A stretch of 7,258 bases of DNA from an uncultured Pirellula sp. (GCA_903892365.1 CAITIF010000104.1:1-7258), one strand, 5' to 3'. Shown: positions 1 through 6,556, counted from the stretch's first letter. Notes: generated from the sequence alone by a model not told the origin. Made by a program: numbers and translations.

Positions 1-514
1 TGTTGCAAAATCAAGATGCGCGTCTTGTTTTCGATACGAGGAATGTTGCTACAAAAGCATCGATCGATCGGGCGGTAGCAACCATAGCATCTCTGATTGT
101 GCATTAAAATCGATCTGGCAAATTCAGGAACGAAGACGAGGTGCCGTTGGCATCGGTGCCACGATTCGTATTTAACAGGGAAAACAGGCCTCTGCTAGCC
201 CGATTTTCTCACGTAAGGCAATCGCACGATCAATCGAGGTCTCAATTTGCCACGGACAATAACGTCGCAGTTGGGTAGGCAATTCTCAATTCCTAATTGG
301 ATTACTCGTTTTCCTAGATGCAGAAAATGCTTTGCAATAGTATGGCAATAAGTATAAAGAGACACGTAATACCAACGGCTTAGCTGGCACGAGCTTGAAA
401 CGGCTCCGCTTATGATTCGGACGCTAACCGTGATACACTCTTTTGTAGGATGTAACTGACGTTGCTCGCGGATATCGGCGATGGGCTAAGATCGTACCAA
501 GGTACACTCCAGCA
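1..514. other. Intergenic region with no recognisable gene
   Basis: No reading frame with a plausible protein was found on either strand, and no tRNA or rRNA signature. Contents: a short hairpin flanked by A/T runs at 7-31; a direct repeat of GGTGCC around 140-160; two copies of AACGGCT 25 bases apart (374-380, 399-405), with a GAGC/GCTC inverted repeat between and into the second copy; and an inverted GTACC-AA-GGTAC at 494-505, just past the stop of the minus-strand hydrolase gene. The region probably holds the 3' untranslated end of that gene and flanking spacer. An unannotated small RNA cannot be excluded by eye. Confidence 0.6.
7..31. terminator. Possible bidirectional intrinsic terminator
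   Basis: CAAGA (12-16) and TCTTG (23-27) form a 5-bp stem with a 6-base loop. The stem is preceded by AAAA and followed by TTTT, so each strand carries a T run after the stem. The stem is short and no adjoining gene end is visible, so this is a weak call. Confidence 0.3.
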
Positions 515-1891
515 TTATTTCTTAACTCTTGGAGCCGGCAGTTCGCGTCCCGATTGAAACAGGGTCACCTTTGGGCTATTCCCTTTTTCTGGAAGCTCGA
601 ACGTCAGCGTTGCATCCACAAGTTGGTACTTCCATTCGGTTTCGCTTTTGGGAATCAACGCCAAGAATTGTTGACCAGTCAACTGAGCCATCATCTTCCC
701 TTCCTTCACTTGAACCGTAATGATGGCCCCGGGAGCTAATTGGTACTTCCCTTCCAAACGTTTTGCCACCTCGGGCTTCACCTGGAACTCGGCGTCAAAT
801 GAAGTTGGCTGAACTTCCATTCCGATGACGGCTCGAAAAATCTGTTCCGTCAACTGATCCAACTGGGGATTGGCAGTATTAGAAAGTAACACAACGGCGG
901 TCTTCAACGAACGGTTGATCAAAATCATCGAATGATATCCACCCGTTTGTCCATTGTGCCATCGCGTTGCTCCATCTTGGGCAATCATCCATCCAAGACC
1001 CATCGCATGTTGTCCACCGACCGCCTCCTTCTGCTTTTTCCAAGCGAGCTCAATGGCCTTTCCCAATGGTCCCTCCGGTGGATTCAAAACTGCTTTTGCA
1101 AACGTCAGCATGTCATCCACGTTGCTGCGAATGGCACCACAACCGGCCAACGCATCAAAATCCCACGAGCTATCTGGTAGCAGGGCTAAGTTATGAGGGG
1201 GAGCAAATCGTGATTTCTGTTCTGAACTTAGGGTGATGGAAGTGTCCAGCATTTGAAGTGGTTCTGTGAGCTGCGTCTGGAGAAGCTTCTCGTAGCTTGT
1301 GTCCGCCTGTCGAGCCAACAAATCCCCTAATAGTCCGACCGCTAGATTCGAGTACTCGTATGCATCCCCCGGCCTTCTTTCTGGTTTTGCCGATTTCATG
1401 TATTTCACCAACAACGGACGGTCGTAATCGATGAACGGATTGGTTGAGTCCTTGGGTGCGATGTTCAATGGCATGACTGGCAACCACGACACATGATGCG
1501 ACAAGTGTTTGAAGGTAATCGACGAACCAACCGCAGGATTTTCATTTTCCAGCTCCGTCATAATAGTACTGATCGGGTCGCCAAGCTTTAGTTTGCCCGA
1601 TTCGACGGCCTGGGCCAACAGCAGGGATGTAAAGACTTTGGAGATGGAGCCTATCTCGTAGATGGTCTTGCTGTTTGGCTTCGAGTCATCTGTCGAATCT
1701 AAACTGCCGAAGCTTTTCTCCCAAACTTCCCCATTGGATAGAACGCCTATCGAAATTGCATTGAACTTTTTATTCTCGCGAAAAGGCTCAACCAGCTCGG
1801 TGATTTTCTTTTCGTACTTGAAGGGTTCCTGCGCAACACTGGTGAGATTACACAATAAAAGAAACCAAGCGAGCATACAGTACCGTGCCAT
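515..1891 (-). CDS. Exported serine hydrolase, beta-lactamase/PBP-like fold (class C type)
   Basis: A 458-residue protein starting at ATG 1891, preceded by AAGGGA six bases upstream. The N terminus has a short hydrophobic signal peptide (about residues 4-20), with a likely signal peptidase I site after Ser-Val-Ala20, so the enzyme should act outside the cytoplasmic membrane. The three active-site motifs of the penicillin-recognising hydrolases are present: S82-x-x-K85 (GSISK), Y180-S-N182, and H312-N-G314. The usual HTSGLP segment is altered to HHVSWLP at about 132-138. Residues 365-458 form a C-terminal beta-rich extension of the kind seen after many of these domains. Members of this family act as D,D-peptidases, esterases or peptide hydrolases, and the substrate cannot be told from sequence. 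The gene lies 41 bases after the PafA/Dop-like gene on the same strand and is probably the last gene of that operon. There is no evidence that it gives antibiotic resistance. Confidence 0.9.
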   Translation of the reverse strand: MARYCMLAWFLLLCNLTSVAQEPFKYEKKITELVEPFRENKKFNAISIGVLSNGEVWEKSFGSLDSTDDSKPNSKTIYEIGSISKVFTSLLLAQAVESGKLKLGDPISTIMTELENENPAVGSSITFKHLSHHVSWLPVMPLNIAPKDSTNPFIDYDRPLLVKYMKSAKPERRPGDAYEYSNLAVGLLGDLLARQADTSYEKLLQTQLTEPLQMLDTSITLSSEQKSRFAPPHNLALLPDSSWDFDALAGCGAIRSNVDDMLTFAKAVLNPPEGPLGKAIELAWKKQKEAVGGQHAMGLGWMIAQDGATRWHNGQTGGYHSMILINRSLKTAVVLLSNTANPQLDQLTEQIFRAVIGMEVQPTSFDAEFQVKPEVAKRLEGKYQLAPGAIITVQVKEGKMMAQLTGQQFLALIPKSETEWKYQLVDATLTFELPEKGNSPKVTLFQSGRELPAPRVKK

Positions 1892-1932
1892 GATATATCC
1901 CTTAGCGAAAAAGAACTTGATTGTGCTGTTGC

Positions 1933-3579
1933 CTAAAAATAGACGCGGTTTCGCTGGCCTTCCAATTGAAAATCCGCGTGTGTCCAGCTCACTTGAAGGT
2001 CATTCTGGTCGTCCGAAAACTCGCGAACAATATAGCCGCGTTGGGTTGCTGGGGTATCCGTGGGTGGGGTTCTTGCGGCTTTGGAGATTTCCCTTTCGTC
2101 CAAGATGGGCGCAAGCTCAAGCATCTGATGAAGCCGATGGTGATACCCCTCGCTCGATATTTCGTGGTACCGAAGATCAACTTTCTTTCTGGCTTGCCAG
2201 CTTGTTTCGCCCTTCATTTGATGCAAGATCCACAGTTTGCTTAACCAATCGATGCGCCCAAGCATGGTCCGCGGTAAATTCGACTCGTCTTCCGTGGGAC
2301 GCAATTGATTGAGAGTGGTTTGCCATTGATCCAGAATTCGCCATGCCTCTATCGGGACATTGGGATGCGTTTGCAAAAAGTTTCGTACCTCGGACGCGTA
2401 AGCATGCTGGATATCCAAAGCGGTCCACTGAATGTTGCTTTTGCCGGGGACATGCGATAACAACATCCAGTCTTTCGCGAATCTTGTAGTGGCTTCGACG
2501 ACGTTCTTCAATCGCGGGAGCTTTGCATTGCCCTGTTCGATCAGATCAAGCACCAGAGCTGTCGATCCAAGCCGAACATACTGGGACTGCTGGCACAGGC
2601 CCGAGTCACCGATCGCGACTTCGATCCGTTGACGTTGTCGGAATAACTGAAAATAGTTACCCAAGGTCCATACTGGCCCCGTGCATAGCCCCCGTAACAG
2701 TCCATCGCAACGGAAAATGGGCCGCTCGTTACGGTAGCTTCCAAATCCAATCACCGAATTGACCAAGGCAGATCGGACGCTGACCCAGAAACGGTTTCGT
2801 CTGTCTAAGTAACCTGCACCATCCACAATCGATCGGGAAGCGAAGAACGCAGATAGATTTCTGCGGTGAGGTATAAGCGCAAAGCACCGAATGTTCAGCC
2901 ACAGCGCTGCCACCAAAGGTAAATGCAGGATCCGCAACCCCATCGCGCAAAGCCCAAGCCAACGAGGATGAACGCCCCAGAAATTTCTAGCCTCGAGCGA
3001 TTGCCGTTCCGTCGGTTTTGAGCTTCGCAGCCACCGACGCTTGACCGCGGTCCATGGCGTTGTCATCTGGCTCATCAACCAAATCAAAAGAAACCAAATG
3101 CCCGCTAGTAGCCGATAGGAAACCAAAAGAGGAAGCATCCCCACAAGCCCCAGTCGCCAGCCCAGCAACCATCCTTTGGATGCGATTTGAAGCTCGTACG
3201 ATTCGTGCTGACCATACGTGTTGCCCCGGGAATCCGCACTCCCTTTCAACAGTTGGGCGTCGTAGGTGCTGAAGGCTTTGTGAATGGAACGGGACAGTAT
3301 CCGCTCCATTGCAATCTGATACGTCAAAAGCTCTTTGGGACTTTTGCATTCCGGGCTCGCGGCTTCCAACAAAACATCGCGAAGGTTCATTGACAGGCCG
3401 TGTTCCAGGGAAACACACCCACCATTGGCTAAAAAAACTCGGTAAGGATTTCGGAAGCTCTTGGCAATTGGCAGCTCTTGCGAAAGGCAGGTCGAAAACC
3501 TTTCGAAGTCAAACTTCACTTGGTCGACCGTCTGGTGCGGAGTCCGATACAGAACGACGTACTCCGTTTCCAGCCCCAT
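1933..3579 (-). CDS. Divergent Pup ligase/depupylase (PafA/Dop) family protein with hydrophobic insertion
   Basis: A 548-residue protein from ATG 3579. The frame is open further upstream, and a TTG at 3672 would give 579 residues but would overlap the preceding small gene. PafA and Dop use ATP to attach Pup to, or remove it from, lysines. Family motifs occur in order (numbered from ATG 3579): MGLETEY 1-7 with the metal/ATP-binding Glu4 and Glu6; NGGCVSLEHG 52-61; SPECKSP 75-81; ADSRGNTYGQHESY 115-128; LPLLVSYR 149-156; IVDGAGYL 251-258; RPIF 286-289; IGDSGL 323-328; LGSTALVLDLIE 337-348; IDWLSKL 443-449; DLRYHEI 468-474; PPTDTPATQRG 505-515. The last motifs resemble Dop more than PafA. Oddities: about 93 extra residues (157-249) with hydrophobic stretches near 157-169 and 207-237; Glu59 where the family has its catalytic Asp; and no RDEPHAD motif. 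Whether it ligates, hydrolyses or is inactive cannot be decided by eye. Confidence 0.88.
   Translation of the reverse strand: MGLETEYVVLYRTPHQTVDQVKFDFERFSTCLSQELPIAKSFRNPYRVFLANGGCVSLEHGLSMNLRDVLLEAASPECKSPKELLTYQIAMERILSRSIHKAFSTYDAQLLKGSADSRGNTYGQHESYELQIASKGWLLGWRLGLVGMLPLLVSYRLLAGIWFLLIWLMSQMTTPWTAVKRRWLRSSKPTERQSLEARNFWGVHPRWLGLCAMGLRILHLPLVAALWLNIRCFALIPHRRNLSAFFASRSIVDGAGYLDRRNRFWVSVRSALVNSVIGFGSYRNERPIFRCDGLLRGLCTGPVWTLGNYFQLFRQRQRIEVAIGDSGLCQQSQYVRLGSTALVLDLIEQGNAKLPRLKNVVEATTRFAKDWMLLSHVPGKSNIQWTALDIQHAYASEVRNFLQTHPNVPIEAWRILDQWQTTLNQLRPTEDESNLPRTMLGRIDWLSKLWILHQMKGETSWQARKKVDLRYHEISSEGYHHRLHQMLELAPILDEREISKAARTPPTDTPATQRGYIVREFSDDQNDLQVSWTHADFQLEGQRNRVYF
2830..3111 (-). other. Membrane-segment insertion within the PafA/Dop-like fold
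   Basis: In canonical PafA and Dop, the segment matching LPLLVSYR runs within a few residues into the GAG/GSG segment. Here about 93 residues intervene. The insertion has a hydrophobic stretch (LLAGIWFLLIWLM), then a basic linker rich in Lys and Arg, then a second hydrophobic stretch of about 30 residues around LPLVAALWL. It could be a membrane hairpin or a monotopic anchor. The basic linker argues against a simple hairpin with the linker outside the cell. Confidence 0.65.
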
Positions 3580-3601
3580 CAAACGGGATAAAAGGGGCTG
3601 T

Positions 3602-3799
3602 TCACTCGCCGACGGAGCTCGCTTGGCTCTCTTCCAAATACTTTTCTGGTTCCGAGGAACTATCTTTTTCAATCCAATTCACTGTGCCTTCCAAATCGGA
3701 CGCGTTCGATAAACCGGGCCTGGAAGCAGCTTCGGCGTTTCCAGCTCCGGGCGAGTTAATGTGGGAGAAAGTTACATTCGCAGGATCTAGGGGGCCCAT
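3602..3799 (-). CDS. Small acidic protein ending in Gly-Glu, candidate Pup/UBact-like modifier
   Basis: A 65-residue frame from ATG 3799 (GPLDPANV...) to TGA at 3604-3602. A TTG at 3832 could add 11 residues. The ATG is preferred because GAGGA lies 11 bases upstream and a promoter-like element lies 40-70 bases upstream. The product has about 11 acidic and 3 basic residues, is rich in Ser, Pro, Gly, Asn and Ala, has no Cys, and should be largely disordered. The C-terminal half has a possible amphipathic stretch (TVNWIEKD, then EKYLEES), and the last residues are SSVGE. Pup is about 64 residues, acidic and disordered, and is coupled through a C-terminal Glu after Gly-Gly; UBact, a related modifier from Gram-negative phyla, also ends in Gly-Glu. 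Here the penultimate pair is Val-Gly rather than Gly-Gly. The gene ends 22 bases before the PafA/Dop-like ATG. Homology is not proven, and the frame could be a chance one overlapping an N-terminally longer ligase. Confidence 0.5.
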   Translation of the reverse strand: MGPLDPANVTFSHINSPGAGNAEAASRPGLSNASDLEGTVNWIEKDSSSEPEKYLEESQASSVGE

Positions 3800-3810
3800 A
3801 AACGTCTTGT

Positions 3811-3815
3811 TCCTC
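3811..3815 (-). promoter_or_regulatory. Ribosome binding site of the small acidic protein gene
   Basis: GAGGA on the minus strand, 11 bases before ATG 3799. The spacing is on the long side. It favours ATG 3799 over the upstream TTG 3832, which would lie almost at the predicted transcription start. Confidence 0.4.
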
Positions 3816-3839
3816 GAGGACTCTTCTAACAATATCTTT

Positions 3840-3869
3840 ATTATCGTGGTGGCAACAGAAGCAAATCAA
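3840..3869 (-). promoter_or_regulatory. Sigma70-like promoter for the minus-strand cluster
   Basis: On the minus strand, TTGATT (3869-3864) is followed by an 18-base spacer and GATAAT (3845-3840). Both match the bacterial housekeeping consensus well (TTGACA, TATAAT). Transcription would start near 3833, giving a leader of roughly 34 bases before ATG 3799. The small acidic gene would thus be first in the transcript. Planctomycete promoter rules are less well known, so this is a motif match only. Confidence 0.45.
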
Positions 3870-4085
3870 GAGATTCTGTACTCCAATCACGTAGATTTTA
3901 ACGATAAACGCAAGAGGCCCATGGAAGATCTTTTGCTTTTCCCTCTTTTGATTTTCGTAGCTTGAGTTAGTATCTCCTGGAAATAAACAGCTTGGAAAGT
4001 AAGTTCTGCTACTTCATCTGCGTCCGCGAATCGGAATGAGATTCCCCGACTTAGGTTGATTCGAACCAAACTTTCCTACGTTTCT

Positions 4086-4104
4086 GAACTGCGGGTTGCA
4101 GTTC
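4086..4104 (+). promoter_or_regulatory. Hairpin in the helicase leader
   Basis: GAACTGC (4086-4092) and GCAGTTC (4098-4104) pair perfectly as a 7-bp stem around the loop GGGTT, ending 49 bases before the helicase ATG. It could be an RNA structure in the leader, plausible for a cold-shock-type helicase that regulates its own mRNA, or a dyad operator in DNA. The function is inferred only from position. Confidence 0.35.
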
Positions 4105-4143
4105 GGGTGCTGGAATTTTGGTTTACATCCCTAATGTGTTATC

Positions 4144-4148
4144 GAGGA
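4144..4148 (+). promoter_or_regulatory. Ribosome binding site that sets the helicase start
   Basis: GAGGA lies five bases before ATG 4154. This supports that ATG rather than the in-frame TTG at 4118, which has no such element. Confidence 0.6.
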
Positions 4149-4153
4149 ATTTT

Positions 4154-6502
4154 ATGAGCTCCCAAGAGCCTAGTGTTGGTATTTCTGCGCCCGTAGATCT
4201 CAATTCTGTGGATTTGGCTGCTGCCGGTTCGACACCCGTTGAATCGACTCGGGCGGAATCGATGCATGTCGAATCGATGTCTGTCGACTCAATGCCCGTC
4301 GAATCGGGGTCGGCCGTTCTGGATCCCAAGCAAGCCGATGAGCTTAGCATGATCGCTAACGATCTTTTGGCCGGAATCTCGGACGAGATCACCAAGCCGT
4401 CCAAGAAACAACGTGCTGCTAAGGCTTCCTCCCCGAAACCGCAGTCAGCCACGCCAGCGACCACCGCCGCGCCAGCCATCCCTGCATCTGCCAAAGCGAC
4501 CAAGCCAAGCAAGCCATCGGACTCTTTCGATTCCGACATGGATGAGGATGTGCTTTCGGACGAACCTTCGGATGAAAGCTCCGAAGAAGTTAACGACGGC
4601 AGGATTACGTTTTATGACCTGAAGCTGCCCAACGAGATTTGTAGTGCTCTGAAAGCTTCGGGATACGAATATCCGACCGCGATTCAAGCCGCCACCATCC
4701 CGGCCATGACCGAGGGTCGCGACGTTCTGGGGCAGGCTCAAACGGGTACCGGAAAGACCGCCGCGTTCGCATTACCGTTGCTAAGTCGAATCAATGTCGA
4801 AAATCCTGCAACTCAAGTGTTGGTGCTTACGCCGACCCGCGAACTTGCCATCCAAGTTTCCGAGTCCTTCCAACGTTATGCTCAGCACATGCGTGGATTG
4901 CGAGTCGCCCCGATCTATGGCGGCCAGGCCTATTCCACTCAAATCCATGCTTTGCAACGCGGGGTACACATCGTTGTTGGCACTCCTGGTCGAGTCATGG
5001 ATCACATGCGCGAGAATCGTTTGCGAGTCGATACGCTGCAATGCTTGGTCTTGGACGAAGCAGACGAAATGCTGCGGATGGGATTCGTGGATGACGTTCA
5101 GTGGATTTTGGACCAAACACCTCCTGGCCGTCAGATCGCTTTGTTCTCGGCCACCATGCCTAACGCGATTCGTGAGATTGCCGACAAGCACCTCAAGAAC
5201 CCGCATGTGATTTCCATCGACTCGCAGCAACGAACGGCAGAAACCATTCGCCAGCGATTCGTATTGGTAGAACATCGGAGCAAGTTCGAAGCCCTTCTGC
5301 GTATTCTGGAAGCAGAAGAACGCGAAGGCATGATCATCTTCGTGAAGACTCGATTGGCAACCGTTGAACTGGCAGACAACCTAACCAAAATGGGACATGC
5401 TGCCGTCGCGTTGAATGGCGATATCGCCCAGGCACAACGTGAACGAACGGTCGATCAATTGAAAGAAGGTGTCTTCGATATCTTGGTGGCTACCGACGTT
5501 GCCGCTCGTGGATTGGATGTTCAACGGATCACTCACGTTATCAACTACGATCTGCCGGTCGATTCAGAAGCCTATGTGCACCGTATCGGTCGAACGGGCC
5601 GTGCTGGTCGAAGCGGCGCTGCGATCGTCTTCATCGCACCACGTCAACGCGGTTTCTTGCGTGAAATCGATCGGGCTGCGGGACAAATGATCGAGCCGAT
5701 GGCGATTCCCACCGCCAAAGAAATCAATGCCATGCGAGTCAGTCGCTTTAAGAGCAAGATCGTGGCGGCTTGTGCGGAGAACGCAACACCTAGCCCGCAA
5801 TTCACGATGTTTGAAAAACTGATCGAACAGTGCATGTTGGAAAATGATCTGACCGCCGGGAAGATTGCTGCTGCCATGGCAATGGTGGTGCAAGGCAACA
5901 AGCCATTCTTGGTCGAAGACGCAGGGCGTTCGGGACGTCGCGATGTGTTTGCAGACGAAAGCGGTCGCCCCGATACGATGACGCGTCGCGATGGCCGCGG
6001 CCGCGAAGGTGGACGCGAAGAACGACCGGGCCGAGATTCAAGAGCCCCTCGAGATGATCGAGGACGTGATGACCGCGGTGGACGTGATGACCGTGGACCA
6101 AGAGGTTCCTTTGATCGCGGGCCAAGAAGCGCCGAAGGCTTCCGAAGCGACAGTCAACGCAGCGATGCACCTCGATCCACCGGCGGCTCGTCGGGCGAGC
6201 TCGAGAGATTCCGAGTCGAAGTTGGCCGAGTCCACGGCGTAAGGCCTGGTAACTTGGTAGGCGCGATTGCGAACGAGGCAGGCATCGATTCCGCCAGCAT
6301 CGGACAGATCGCGATTTTTGACGAGTTCAGCACCGTGGACTTGCCAGCAGGAATGCCGCGTGAAGTCTTTAAGACTTTAGGCCGAGCGTGGGTTGTCGGT
6401 CGCCAGCTTCGTATCTCTAAACTGAGCGACCATCCAAGCGTTCGTGGCGGCGGTGGCGGCGAGCGAAGCGATCGCAAACGCCGATCCAAGCAACTGAACT
6501 AG
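4154..6502 (+). CDS. DEAD-box ATP-dependent RNA helicase, DeaD/CsdA type
   Basis: A 782-residue cytoplasmic helicase that unwinds RNA duplexes using ATP. Related proteins serve in ribosome assembly, cold adaptation and mRNA decay. Numbered from ATG 4154: Q motif GYEYPTAIQ 170-178, motif I AQTGTGKT 195-202, Ia PTRELA 227-232, GG 256-257, Ib TPGR 277-280, II DEAD 301-304, III SAT 332-334, IV IIFVKT 394-399, V ATDVAARGLDV 446-456, VI HRIGRTGRAGR 476-486. All motifs are intact, so it should be active. The first ~150 residues are a low-complexity extension: a five-residue repeat at 28-52, an Ala/Pro/Lys-rich stretch, then an acidic Ser/Asp/Glu patch at about 122-149. Residues ~594-678 are rich in Arg, Gly and Asp, and ~684-758 match the DbpA-type RNA-binding fold (GRVHGVRPGNLVGAIANEAG). 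A GGGGG-containing, Arg/Lys-rich tail follows. It is convergent with the downstream gene and appears to be a single-gene transcript. Confidence 0.96.
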   Translation: MSSQEPSVGISAPVDLNSVDLAAAGSTPVESTRAESMHVESMSVDSMPVESGSAVLDPKQADELSMIANDLLAGISDEITKPSKKQRAAKASSPKPQSATPATTAAPAIPASAKATKPSKPSDSFDSDMDEDVLSDEPSDESSEEVNDGRITFYDLKLPNEICSALKASGYEYPTAIQAATIPAMTEGRDVLGQAQTGTGKTAAFALPLLSRINVENPATQVLVLTPTRELAIQVSESFQRYAQHMRGLRVAPIYGGQAYSTQIHALQRGVHIVVGTPGRVMDHMRENRLRVDTLQCLVLDEADEMLRMGFVDDVQWILDQTPPGRQIALFSATMPNAIREIADKHLKNPHVISIDSQQRTAETIRQRFVLVEHRSKFEALLRILEAEEREGMIIFVKTRLATVELADNLTKMGHAAVALNGDIAQAQRERTVDQLKEGVFDILVATDVAARGLDVQRITHVINYDLPVDSEAYVHRIGRTGRAGRSGAAIVFIAPRQRGFLREIDRAAGQMIEPMAIPTAKEINAMRVSRFKSKIVAACAENATPSPQFTMFEKLIEQCMLENDLTAGKIAAAMAMVVQGNKPFLVEDAGRSGRRDVFADESGRPDTMTRRDGRGREGGREERPGRDSRAPRDDRGRDDRGGRDDRGPRGSFDRGPRSAEGFRSDSQRSDAPRSTGGSSGELERFRVEVGRVHGVRPGNLVGAIANEAGIDSASIGQIAIFDEFSTVDLPAGMPREVFKTLGRAWVVGRQLRISKLSDHPSVRGGGGGERSDRKRRSKQLN
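4235..4309 (+). repeat. Five 15-bp degenerate tandem repeats in the helicase gene
   Basis: The encoded residues read PVEST-RAESM-HVESM-SVDSM-PVESG: five units of five residues sharing an acidic residue and Ser at fixed positions. At DNA level the recurring core is GAATCGATG or a close variant. The units stay in frame, so length changes by whole units would leave the helicase domain intact. Confidence 0.75.
6051..6097 (+). repeat. 18-bp repeats encoding RDDRG units
   Basis: GGACGTGATGACCG occurs exactly at 6062-6075 and 6080-6093, an 18-base period, with a weaker copy just upstream. The repeats encode R-D-D-R-G-G type units in the Arg/Gly-rich linker before the RNA-binding domain, resembling RGG-type RNA-contact regions. 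Confidence 0.65.
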
Positions 6503-6526
6503 AGTAACGGCCGATCACTGAACAGA

Positions 6527-6556
6527 GCGACCGTCGGGCATGTCCCGACGAGTCGC
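6527..6556. terminator. Hairpin between convergent genes, probable terminator
   Basis: GCGAC-CGTCGGG (6527-6538) pairs with CCCGACG-A-GTCGC (6544-6556): 12 base pairs with one bulged A and a five-base loop. It begins 24 bases after the helicase stop and lies 58 bases before the stop of the convergent gene, the usual place for a shared terminator. Neither strand has a strong T run after the stem, so termination may be weak or the hairpin may act as a 3' stabiliser. Confidence 0.55.

Larger units (their letters stand above)
3800..4153. other. Divergent intergenic region between the PafA-like cluster and the helicase
   Basis: This 354-base stretch separates two divergently transcribed units. 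It holds the promoter-like element of the minus-strand cluster, a small hairpin GGAAT-GAG-ATTCC (4033-4045), a GGTT/AACC inverted repeat (4054-4067), and a 7-bp hairpin in the helicase leader (4086-4104). No convincing plus-strand promoter was found: TTGATT (3948-3953) with TAGTAT (3968-3973) has only a 14-base spacer. A 60-codon minus-strand frame here (4069-3887) opens with TTG and has no supporting features. Confidence 0.6.

Noticed and set aside
332..358. TTGCAA and TATAAA, a plus-strand promoter-like pair
   Set aside because: The spacer is only 15 bases and no gene follows on the plus strand before the antisense hydrolase gene.
494..505. GTACC-AA-GGTAC inverted repeat after the hydrolase stop
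   Set aside because: Too short to make a stable hairpin and without a T run, so not called as a terminator.
1662..2312. 216-codon plus-strand open frame
   Set aside because: It runs antisense across the hydrolase start and the PafA/Dop-like 3' end, both of which have clear family motifs, and its own product shows no recognisable domain.
3309..3965. 218-codon plus-strand open frame
   Set aside because: It is antisense to the conserved N-terminal half of the PafA/Dop-like gene and to the small acidic gene, has no recognised motif, and extends into the promoter region. It does show that open frames arise by chance here, which lowers confidence in the small gene.
3887..4069. 60-codon minus-strand frame upstream of the cluster
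   Set aside because: It starts with TTG, lacks a convincing ribosome binding site and ends upstream of the predicted promoter of the cluster; its product has no recognisable feature.
4052..4070. GGTTCGAATCAACC on the minus strand, resembling a tRNA T-arm
   Set aside because: The stem is only four pairs with the wrong loop register, and no acceptor, anticodon or D-arm partners fit around it.
4123..4539. 138-codon minus-strand open frame
   Set aside because: It is a mirror of the low-complexity, repetitive N-terminal extension of the helicase; the repeat keeps the opposite frame open.
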